Shown here piece by piece: positions 1 to 5,386 of a stretch of 5,714 nt of DNA. The notes beneath the pieces were generated by a model. The model worked only from the letters and a program-made list of their open reading frames with translations, was not told the DNA's origin and did not search any database. The first letter of the stretch is position 1. Each line of letters begins with the position of its first letter. The position numbers were made by a program, and so were the translations under genes. The stretch is from Patescibacteria group bacterium (GTDB lineage: Bacteria > Patescibacteriota > UBA1384 > CAILIB01), in NCBI GenBank assembly GCA_018968785.1, contig JAGWZN010000054.1:1-5714 (forward strand). The letters are read 5' to 3'.

Positions 1-143
1 TGCACTAAACTCCGCTGTCCGAGACCGAGCAGGAGGCGGTGTCCGTCATCAATAAAGACCAAAGTGCGTCGATCGGCCGGTTCTTTATCTTCCCGCTCTC
101 GTCGGAGCGGTTCGCTCAGGCTGGGAGGTATAGCTTCAGGCAT
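1..143 (-). CDS. Unidentified gene, N-terminal fragment, last visible gene of the SUF operon
   Basis: An open frame reads leftwards from an ATG at 143-141 to the window edge with no stop, giving the first 47 residues. Seen: a charged, proline-rich beginning (MPEAIPPSLSEPLRRERE) and then a likely beta-strand/turn/beta-strand, TLVFIDDGHRLLLGLGQRS. The start overlaps the stop of the sufD-like gene by 8 bp (ATGCCTGA) and has no Shine-Dalgarno sequence, so translation is probably coupled to the gene before it. The strand-turn-strand followed by LLLGLGQR faintly resembles the opening of Nudix hydrolases (hydrophobic strand, then LLG..KR), but the Nudix box would lie outside the window. It does not resemble the N-terminus of SufS, SufU or SufE. 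A SufD-type N-terminal piece (LVFVDGRF-like) is another weak possibility. Position in the operon suggests co-expression with SUF; function is not assigned. Confidence 0.6.
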   Translation of the reverse strand, partial: MPEAIPPSLSEPLRREREDKEPADRRTLVFIDDGHRLLLGLGQRSLV

Positions 144-699
144 GTTCGGAAAGATTAGCTTCTAAGAAGGCGGTAATCAGTACCCGAATAGCCACTTCCC
201 GGCTGATTCCCCGGCTACGGAGATAGAACAGGTCTTCGTCAGTAAGTGTCTGGAGGGTGGCGGCATGAGAGCATTTCACTTGGTCGGCTAAAATTTCCAG
301 AGATGGCAACGTCCAGCTGCGGGCTTGATCGCCGATGAGTAGGGAGCGGTGGTTGAGAAAGGACTCGCACTGCCGGGCTTCCCGTTCAATCCGGATGACT
401 CCTTCGTACCGCGGTTTGGCTTGATCAACGGAAAGAGTGCGGATAACCGTATCGGCTTTCGTGCGGGGCGCGTGGTGAATAACGGAAGTGATCAGATGCG
501 GCGCCTCGTCTTGGTCAGCCTGAACCGTGCCGGTAATTAACAGTTGACTATCCGGTTGGCGGAGATGAAAAACGTAGCGGGAACTGCCGCCGGCGTCCGG
601 CTGGAGATGGTAATGGGTTGATCCGTCCGGTACTTCGATCTCTGCCTCCGGAGCGGTTATCAAAATGGGGACCCCCCGCTTTTGACTTCGGGTATTCAT
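136..699 (-). CDS. sufD: Short SufD-like Fe-S cluster assembly protein (187 aa)
   Basis: Probable partner of SufB in the cytosolic SufBCD complex, which builds Fe-S clusters using SufC ATP hydrolysis. The C-terminal half is diagnostic: LPSLEI at 131-136, VKCSHAAT at 141-148 and DLFYLRSRGIS at 156-166 match the SufD/SufB beta-helix end and C-terminal helices. His145 in the CSHAAT motif corresponds to E. coli SufD His360, a SufB-SufD interface residue known to be needed for cluster assembly. Full SufD is normally about 400 aa or more; here the N-terminal helical domain and part of the beta-helix are absent. The ATG overlaps the sufB stop as ATGA (4 bp) and has an AAGGGAG site 6 nt upstream, so no lost 5' portion can be hidden between the genes. 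The frame is intact, pointing to a deliberately compact protein, not a decayed one. It could also be called a second, minimal SufB/SufD-family paralogue. Confidence 0.85.
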   Translation of the reverse strand: MNTRSQKRGVPILITAPEAEIEVPDGSTHYHLQPDAGGSSRYVFHLRQPDSQLLITGTVQADQDEAPHLITSVIHHAPRTKADTVIRTLSVDQAKPRYEGVIRIEREARQCESFLNHRSLLIGDQARSWTLPSLEILADQVKCSHAATLQTLTDEDLFYLRSRGISREVAIRVLITAFLEANLSEHA

Positions 700-2096
700 C
701 CCACGCTCCCTTCCATTTGCAGCTCGATTAACCGGTTCATCTCTACGGCATACTCCATCGGTAACTCTTTTACAATCGGTTCGATAAATCCGTTGATAAT
801 CAGTCCGGCCGCTTCGGTCTCCGATAAACCGCGCGAGCGCAAATAAAATAACTGCTCATCTCCGATCTTGGAGATGGTCGCTTCGTGTTCGATTTTAACC
901 CGCGACTGCTGGGAATCGATCGTCGGATAGGTGTCGGAACGGGAAGATTCATCCAGGAGTAGAGCGTCACAGTTGACCTTTGAACAGCAGTCAACTGCGC
1001 GGGGCGTAACCTTAACCAGTCCTCGATACGATGTCCGGCCGCCGGAATGGGAGACGGATTTAGAAGTAATGACCGATGAGGTGCGGGGCGCCAAGTGGAT
1101 CGCTTTGGCGCCGGCATCCTGATGCTGTCCCTGGCCGGCTACCGCCAGAGAGAGAATCTCTGCCCGGGCGCCTTCTCCCACGAGAAAAACCGCCGGATAT
1201 TTCATGGTGACCTGGGAACCGAGATTGCAATCGACCCACTCCATGGTGGCGTTTTTATGGGCGGTCGCTCGTTTAGTCACCAAATTATATACATTGGCAG
1301 ACCAGTTCTGAATGGTGGTGTACCGCACCCGCGCGCCTTCTTTCACGATCACTTCCACTACGGCGGAATGGAGCGCGTCATAGGAGTAGGTCGGAGCGGA
1401 GCATCCCTCCACATAATGAACATACGAACCGGATTCGGCAATAATCAGCGTTCGCTCGAACTGGCCGGCACTCCTGGCGTTAATCCGGAAATACGCTTGC
1501 AGCGGGATATCGACATGAACCCCGGCCGGAATGTACACAAAACTTCCCCCGCTCCATACGGCGGTATTGAGAGCGGCAAACTTATGGTCGTGGCTCGGAA
1601 TGATCGTTCCGAAATGTTTGCGAACCAGCTCCTCATGTTCGCGTAGGGCGGTGTCGGTATCCACGAAAATAACTCCTTTTTCCTCCCACTCTTTCTGCAA
1701 ATTATGGTATACCACCTCACTTTCGTATTGAGCGCCGACGCCGGCCAGAAACTTTCGTTCCGCTTCCGGTACGCCGATACGGTCAAAGGTCTGGCGAATC
1801 CGATCCGGTACTTCTTCCCATGAACGGGCCGGACGATCCTGAGCCCGCATGAAGTATGTCATCTGGTCAAAGTCCAGATGGGAAAGATCGGCGCCCCAGG
1901 TCGGCAGCGGTTTCTCCAAAAAAATCCGATACGCTTCCAACCGTTTCTCCAGCATCCAAGCCGGCTCATGTTTATAGGCCGAAATAGCGCGTACCGTCTC
2001 CTCGCTTAAACCTTTCGGCGTGCGAGCCAGATACGCTTCCGGATCGGCAAAACCGTACCGGTACGGCGCGGGCGTAAAAGTGTTAGAACGGGCCAT
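696..2096 (-). CDS. sufB: Fe-S cluster assembly scaffold protein SufB
   Basis: SufB is the scaffold of the SufBC2D complex, receiving persulfide sulfur and assembling nascent Fe-S clusters. The protein is 466 aa from the chosen ATG, the normal family length. The N-terminal part has the family signatures GLSEETVRAISAYKHEP and PTWGADLS; the middle is a right-handed beta-helix; the C-terminal part has KVNCDALLLDE, SRSDTYP and KIEHEATISKIGDEQLFYL. Cys376 (in VNCDALL) matches E. coli Cys405, the sulfur-accepting residue, and Glu405 (in IEHEA) matches E. coli Glu434. Cys232 (in VEGCSAP) probably matches E. coli Cys254, proposed as the sulfur entry point. An in-frame TTG at 2147 would extend the protein by 17 residues, but ATG at 2096 is preferred: better codon, smaller overlap with sufC (14 bp instead of 65) and normal family length. 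The stop TGA overlaps the next start. Two extra adjacent cysteines (370-371) sit just before the acceptor. Confidence 0.97.
   Translation of the reverse strand: MARSNTFTPAPYRYGFADPEAYLARTPKGLSEETVRAISAYKHEPAWMLEKRLEAYRIFLEKPLPTWGADLSHLDFDQMTYFMRAQDRPARSWEEVPDRIRQTFDRIGVPEAERKFLAGVGAQYESEVVYHNLQKEWEEKGVIFVDTDTALREHEELVRKHFGTIIPSHDHKFAALNTAVWSGGSFVYIPAGVHVDIPLQAYFRINARSAGQFERTLIIAESGSYVHYVEGCSAPTYSYDALHSAVVEVIVKEGARVRYTTIQNWSANVYNLVTKRATAHKNATMEWVDCNLGSQVTMKYPAVFLVGEGARAEILSLAVAGQGQHQDAGAKAIHLAPRTSSVITSKSVSHSGGRTSYRGLVKVTPRAVDCCSKVNCDALLLDESSRSDTYPTIDSQQSRVKIEHEATISKIGDEQLFYLRSRGLSETEAAGLIINGFIEPIVKELPMEYAVEMNRLIELQMEGSVG
706..712 (-). promoter_or_regulatory. Ribosome binding site of the sufD-like gene
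   Basis: On the minus strand the sequence reads AAGGGAG, then 6 nt, then the ATG at 699-697. It lies inside the end of sufB. Together with the ATGA overlap it fixes the start of the short SufD at 699 and argues that the short length is real. It is one of only two convincing Shine-Dalgarno sequences in the window. Confidence 0.6.
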
Positions 2097-2817
2097 AACC
2101 GGTGCGTTCAAGTTCGGAAACCAGGTTCGGTCCGCCGGATCGGACAATCGTCCCCGCTTTCATAATATGGACGGTATCCGGTCGGATATGGTGCAGCAAC
2201 CGTTGGTAGTGGGTAATAATAATTACCGTGGTATCGCGCATATCTTCCCGGTTAATGGCGGAGGCGACGACCCGGATGGCGTCGATATCCAGACCGGAGT
2301 CGATCTCATCCAATACGACTACCTTCGGACGCAGCATGCGCATCTGTAAAATCTCGAGCCGTTTCTTCTCACCGCCGGAGAATCCGTCATTGACGCTCCG
2401 CTGGGCGAAGGACGGATCAATACCCAGCTCTTTCATCTCGATTCGTAACTGGCGCAGGAAGGGAGCCAGCGGCGTGGGCTGAATGCCCCGGGCTTTTTCC
2501 TGGGCATTTAACGCCAGATGTAAAAAATGAACGACCGAAACGCCGGGGATCGACATCGGGTACTGAAAAGCGAGGAATAGGCCGCCCGCCGCCCGTCCTT
2601 CCGGGGGCAGGTTGAGGAGATTGCGGCGGTCCAAAGTAACAGTACCGGAACTGACGGTGTAAGCCGGATGGCCGGCTAACACATGGGCCAAGGTAGACTT
2701 GCCGGAACCGTTTGGACCCATTAAAGCGGCACGCTCCCCCGTTTTTATCTTTAACTGTAAGGAACGGAGGATTTCGTTTCCCTCAATGGAAGCTGATAGA
2801 TCTTTGATAGTTAGCAT
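2083..2817 (-). CDS. sufC: Fe-S cluster assembly ATPase SufC
   Basis: SufC is the ABC-type ATPase of the SufBCD complex; it is soluble, dimerises on ATP binding and drives the rearrangement of SufB-SufD that exposes the assembly site. The 244-aa length is typical. All ABC motifs are present: Walker A GPNGSGKST at 34-42, Q-loop FQYP at 84-87 (Gln85), signature FSGGEKKR at 146-153, Walker B VVVLDE at 166-171 with catalytic Glu171, D-loop SGLD, and H-loop His203. The SufC-typical stretches FLAFQYP, IPGVS and EIDSGLDIDA distinguish it from transporter ATPases; no permease is nearby. Start ATG at 2817 overlaps the nfu stop by 7 bp (ATGCTAA) without a clear Shine-Dalgarno site, so translation is probably coupled. 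The 3' end overlaps sufB by 14 bp. Confidence 0.97.
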   Translation of the reverse strand: MLTIKDLSASIEGNEILRSLQLKIKTGERAALMGPNGSGKSTLAHVLAGHPAYTVSSGTVTLDRRNLLNLPPEGRAAGGLFLAFQYPMSIPGVSVVHFLHLALNAQEKARGIQPTPLAPFLRQLRIEMKELGIDPSFAQRSVNDGFSGGEKKRLEILQMRMLRPKVVVLDEIDSGLDIDAIRVVASAINREDMRDTTVIIITHYQRLLHHIRPDTVHIMKAGTIVRSGGPNLVSELERTGYGPF

Positions 2818-3098
2818 AAGCGATTCTTCGGTTGGGGTGGCAGATGGGTAGCCGGTTCGGTGTTGACCGCCACCACGTCTTCCACTTCCTCCACTTGTAG
2901 CATAATTAATTCTTTTAGTCCGTATTCCAACGTCATGTCGGCCGCCAGACAGCCGACGCAGGCGCCTTGAAAACGCAGTTTGACGATGCGGTCCTCGGTA
3001 ATATCAACCAGTTCGATACTGCCGCCGTGCATTCCCAGCATCGGTTCGACTTCTTTGAGAACCGCTTCCACCTTTGATCGTACGGATTGATTGGGCAT
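2811..3098 (-). CDS. nfu: NifU-like C-terminal-domain (Nfu) Fe-S scaffold/carrier protein
   Basis: A 95-aa single-domain Nfu protein, the type that binds a [4Fe-4S] cluster, usually at a dimer interface, and hands it to client proteins. Seen: an N-terminal helix (VRSKVEAVLKEVEPML), the MHGGSIELVDI strand segment, and GACVGCLAADMTLEYGLKELI with Cys47 and Cys50 forming the CxxC cluster-binding motif. The family usually has GACxGCPxSxxTLKxGIE; here the proline and serine are replaced by Leu51 and Ala53, a mild variation. It has a short Pro-rich tail ending in a cysteine (Cys95). It is the first gene of the SUF operon, overlapping sufC by 7 bp, which fits a carrier made together with the assembly machine. 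No upstream Shine-Dalgarno sequence is visible; a possible -10 element places the RNA start almost at the ATG. Confidence 0.92.
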   Translation of the reverse strand: MPNQSVRSKVEAVLKEVEPMLGMHGGSIELVDITEDRIVKLRFQGACVGCLAADMTLEYGLKELIMLQVEEVEDVVAVNTEPATHLPPQPKNRLC

Positions 3099-3104
3099 AC
3101 ACCG

Positions 3105-3133
3105 ACCATAGCAAACCGGACGTCAATTGGCTA
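3105..3133 (-). promoter_or_regulatory. Candidate promoter of the SUF operon (leaderless)
   Basis: On the minus strand: a -35-like TAGCCA (3133-3128, 4 of 6 to TTGACA), a 17-nt spacer, then an extended -10 TGC-TATGGT (hexamer 3110-3105, 4 of 6). Six to seven bases downstream is the nfu start codon at 3098, so the transcript would begin at or next to the AUG, which agrees with the lack of a Shine-Dalgarno site. Consensus matching by eye only; short AT-rich hexamers occur by chance. Confidence 0.35.
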
Positions 3134-3137
3134 TACT
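3108..3137 (+). promoter_or_regulatory. Candidate promoter of the pseudo-P-type ATPase/eno unit
   Basis: On the plus strand TATACT (3132-3137) matches 5 of 6 of the -10 consensus. A poor -35 candidate ATAGCA lies at 3108-3113 with an 18-nt spacer. The predicted RNA start (about 3143-3145) is only a few bases before the ATG at 3147, implying a very short or absent leader. This -10 overlaps the candidate -35 of the opposite promoter. Confidence 0.35.
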
Positions 3138-3146
3138 CAGGGAAGC

Positions 3147-4058
3147 ATGCTGTGGGAAAAGTATCTAGAACGCCAGATTTCCCGCCTGCCTCAGCCGTGG
3201 CCGGATAGTTTTGATATTCCTGAGCGGATTGTGCGGTTGGCCAACCTCGACTGTTTGGTGTATACAACCACCGATTTTTTCCAACAGGGCAAACCGATCA
3301 TGGTTCAGTTTTTTGCTATTCAGGATCAGACTTTGGCTACTAAGGAGCGGGTACTGCAGATCTCAGCCAGCTTAGCGACCCGTAGCCGCGATACCGTGCT
3401 GCAGGCAGTGGTGCAGGCGGCGGTTGACGCCGGCCTGCCGATTCGGGAAGTGGAAGCCGATCAGTTAGCGAGCGGCGGAGTGACAGACCGACTGGATCGA
3501 ACCTGGTATATTCTCGGTGATGAGCCGACCATGTTGGCGGAAGGAATCGAGCTGGGTGTTAGCAGCCGGGCGATCATGCAGCAACTGGAAGTGGAAGGTA
3601 AGCGGATGCGGTTCCTGGCGCAGCGCCAACCGAAACGGCTGCTGGCTATCTTCGCTTTTGATAAGGAAATTCCGCCATCGATTATTAGTGGGGTCAAGCG
3701 GCTCAGCGACTTAGGCTTGGAGCAGATTATCCTTACCTCGGAAAAGACCCGGGTAGCTAAGGGAATTGCCAGCCGGCTGCGGATCGAACTGCTGCATACC
3801 GAGTTGCAGGCCAGTCAAAAGCGCCATATTATTGAAGAGCTGACCGGGAAGCGTCACCGCTGCGGAGTGGTGTACAGTCCGACCACCCTAAAGTTAGGAT
3901 CGGATGAAAGCGGCCTGCCGATTCTCATCGCTGGTAACGGCCGGCGCTTCACCGGTGTCTCCCTTTCCTCGATTGCCGATCTGCCGGAGGGTATTGAAGA
4001 GGCGCGAAAGATTGTGAAAAGGGCCGGGCGGCTTTTCTTTTGGCGGCGATTTGAATAG
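3147..4058 (+). CDS. Soluble degenerate P-type ATPase catalytic-loop protein (pseudo-enzyme)
   Basis: A 303-aa protein of unknown role resembling the cytoplasmic loop (P and N domains) of P1B heavy-metal ATPases. Its start resembles the segment just before the phosphorylation site and its end the segment just before the last membrane helices; no hydrophobic segment is long enough to span a membrane. Alignment from memory of the family: LVYTTTDFFQQGKP (37-50) against VVFDKTGTLTEGKP, so the phosphorylated Asp is Thr40; D82-T83 replace the N-domain HP; SGGVTD (109-114) replaces GxGVxG, followed by a conserved YxxG; ILTSEK (195-200) replaces LTGDN; VVYSPTTL (241-248) replaces MVGDGIND. HAD motif II Thr197 and motif III Lys225 remain, but motif I and IV acids are gone, so catalysis is not expected. 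An in-frame TTG at 3087 would add 20 residues antisense to nfu; ATG 3147 is preferred. It lies 38 bp before eno, probably co-transcribed. It might be called a HAD-like hypothetical protein. Confidence 0.75.
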   Translation: MLWEKYLERQISRLPQPWPDSFDIPERIVRLANLDCLVYTTTDFFQQGKPIMVQFFAIQDQTLATKERVLQISASLATRSRDTVLQAVVQAAVDAGLPIREVEADQLASGGVTDRLDRTWYILGDEPTMLAEGIELGVSSRAIMQQLEVEGKRMRFLAQRQPKRLLAIFAFDKEIPPSIISGVKRLSDLGLEQIILTSEKTRVAKGIASRLRIELLHTELQASQKRHIIEELTGKRHRCGVVYSPTTLKLGSDESGLPILIAGNGRRFTGVSLSSIADLPEGIEEARKIVKRAGRLFFWRRFE

Positions 4059-4085
4059 CATAACAGGTATCGAACTAATTCTAAA

Positions 4086-4091
4086 GAAAGG
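4086..4091 (+). promoter_or_regulatory. Ribosome binding site of eno
   Basis: The sequence GAAAGG, 5 nt before the ATG at 4097, is a purine-rich Shine-Dalgarno-like site in the 38-bp gap between the two plus-strand genes. I see no convincing separate promoter in that gap, so eno is likely read through from the upstream gene or from a promoter inside it. Confidence 0.55.
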
Positions 4092-4096
4092 TTGAT

Positions 4097-5386
4097 ATGT
4101 CTACGATCCAATCTATAACCGCCCGGGAAATTCTGGACTCGCGCGGTAATCCGACCGTTGAAGTGGATCTGGCGTTAGCGGACGGGTCACTTGGCCGGGC
4201 GGCCGTTCCATCCGGCGCATCGACCGGCAGTCATGAAGCGGTTGAATTGCGGGACGGTGAGAGCCGGTATGGCGGAAAAGGGGTAGAAAAAGCGGTTGGC
4301 AACGTGAATACCACCCTACGCGACGCGCTGGCGGGCCGGGCGGTCGATCAACGCTCCTTGGACGAGCGGATGATTACCCTGGATGGAACGGATAATAAGG
4401 GGAATCTGGGGGCTAACGCGATTCTGGGCGTCTCCTTGGCGTTCGCGCGGGCGGAAGCGGCCAGCCGCAAGCAGCCGCTCTACCGGTACTTTGCCGATAT
4501 CGCCAGTACCAATCTGCCGATGCGCTTGCCGGTACCAATGATGAACATTTTAAATGGCGGCAAGCATGCCGAGCGTTCAACCGACCTGCAGGAGTTTATG
4601 ATTATGCCGGCCGGCGCGCCCAGTCTTAAAGAAGCGCTCCGGATGGGAGCGGAAACATTTCACGCCTTAAAGAAGATTCTAGGTAAGCGCGGACTGAACA
4701 CGTCGGTAGGTGATGAAGGCGGGTTTGCTCCTTCGCTTCCCTCCAATGCCGCGGCCATGGAGATAATTCTGGAAGCGATTTTAGCGGCCGGCTACACGGC
4801 CGGTAAGGATATCTGGCTGGCTATTGACGCGGCGGCCAGCGAATTTTACGAAGACGGCATATACAATCTGGCGTCGGAAGGAAAAAAGTTGACAAGCGAA
4901 GAACTGGTAGACATGTACGCCGACTGGGCCAAGCAGTATCCGATTATCTCTCTGGAAGATGGTCTCTTTGAAGATGACTGGGATGGATATACCCGGTTGA
5001 CCGCCCAACTGGATGACCGGTTGCAGCTGGTGGGCGATGACCTGTTTGTTACCAATGTCAAACGGATTCAGACCGGCATCGAAAAGAAGGCCGGGAACGC
5101 CATTTTGATTAAGTTGAATCAGATCGGTACGGTCAGCGAAACGGTTGATTCTATTAACTTGGGCTTACAGAACGGTTATAACTCCATCGTTTCCCACCGT
5201 TCCGGCGAAACTGAAGATACGACCATTGCCGACTTTGTGGTCGGCCTTGGCACCGGACAAATTAAAACCGGGTCGCTCTGCCGCAGCGAACGGATTTGTA
5301 AATATAATCAACTGTTACGGATTGAGGAAGAGTTGGGCGATCAAGCGGTGTACGCCGGCATAAGCGCCTTGAAACAGTTAGCCTAA
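4097..5386 (+). CDS. eno: Enolase (phosphopyruvate hydratase)
   Basis: Cytosolic glycolytic enzyme interconverting 2-phosphoglycerate and phosphoenolpyruvate, Mg2+-dependent. The 429-aa length is standard. The N-terminal domain starts with AREILDSRGNPTVEVDL; the mobile active-site loop is SGASTG (39-44). The barrel carries NGGKHA (His157), QEFM (Glu166), GDEGGF with general acid Glu207, metal ligands Asp244, Glu287 (LEDG) and Asp314 (GDDLFVTN), catalytic base Lys339 (LIKLNQIGT), substrate binders His367-Arg368-Ser369 (SHRSGETED) and Lys390 (GQIKTGS). Nothing essential is missing. NGGKHAER replaces the more common NGG-SHADN, and LCRSERICKYNQLL carries two cysteines where many bacteria have Ser/Ala; these are mild lineage differences. 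A Shine-Dalgarno site supports the start. The TAA stop overlaps the stop of the convergent HAD gene. Confidence 0.98.
   Translation: MSTIQSITAREILDSRGNPTVEVDLALADGSLGRAAVPSGASTGSHEAVELRDGESRYGGKGVEKAVGNVNTTLRDALAGRAVDQRSLDERMITLDGTDNKGNLGANAILGVSLAFARAEAASRKQPLYRYFADIASTNLPMRLPVPMMNILNGGKHAERSTDLQEFMIMPAGAPSLKEALRMGAETFHALKKILGKRGLNTSVGDEGGFAPSLPSNAAAMEIILEAILAAGYTAGKDIWLAIDAAASEFYEDGIYNLASEGKKLTSEELVDMYADWAKQYPIISLEDGLFEDDWDGYTRLTAQLDDRLQLVGDDLFVTNVKRIQTGIEKKAGNAILIKLNQIGTVSETVDSINLGLQNGYNSIVSHRSGETEDTTIADFVVGLGTGQIKTGSLCRSERICKYNQLLRIEEELGDQAVYAGISALKQLA

Noticed and set aside
136..699. sufD-like gene as a pseudogene remnant
   Set aside because: It has its own Shine-Dalgarno site, an ATGA coupling to sufB, an intact frame, and the conserved His145 and C-terminal motifs, so it looks functional.
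1095..1646. 183-codon open frame on the plus strand opposite sufB
   Set aside because: It is antisense to a fully supported sufB, its translation resembles no family I know, and such long shadows are common opposite genes of this composition.
2097..2147. TTG start at 2147 giving a 483-aa SufB
   Set aside because: It would deepen the overlap with sufC from 14 to 65 bp, uses a poor start codon, and the added residues do not resemble SufB. ATG at 2096 gives the normal family length.
2482..2508. Inverted repeat AATGCCC/GGGCATT with a T-rich loop inside sufC
   Set aside because: The T-run is in the loop and not after the stem, it lies in the middle of a well-conserved coding region, and the operon clearly continues past it.
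3105..3126. TTGACG (minus strand, 3126-3121) as the -35 box for TATGGT
   Set aside because: The spacer would be only 10 nt, too short for a sigma-70-type promoter.
3087..3146. TTG start at 3087 adding 20 residues to the pseudo-P-type ATPase
   Set aside because: It would read antisense through the nfu start and the promoter gap. ATG at 3147 begins just before the recognisable fold.
3004..3267. 87-codon minus-strand frame across the nfu start
   Set aside because: It overlaps nfu in another frame and crosses the divergent promoter gap; the translation is low in recognisable structure.
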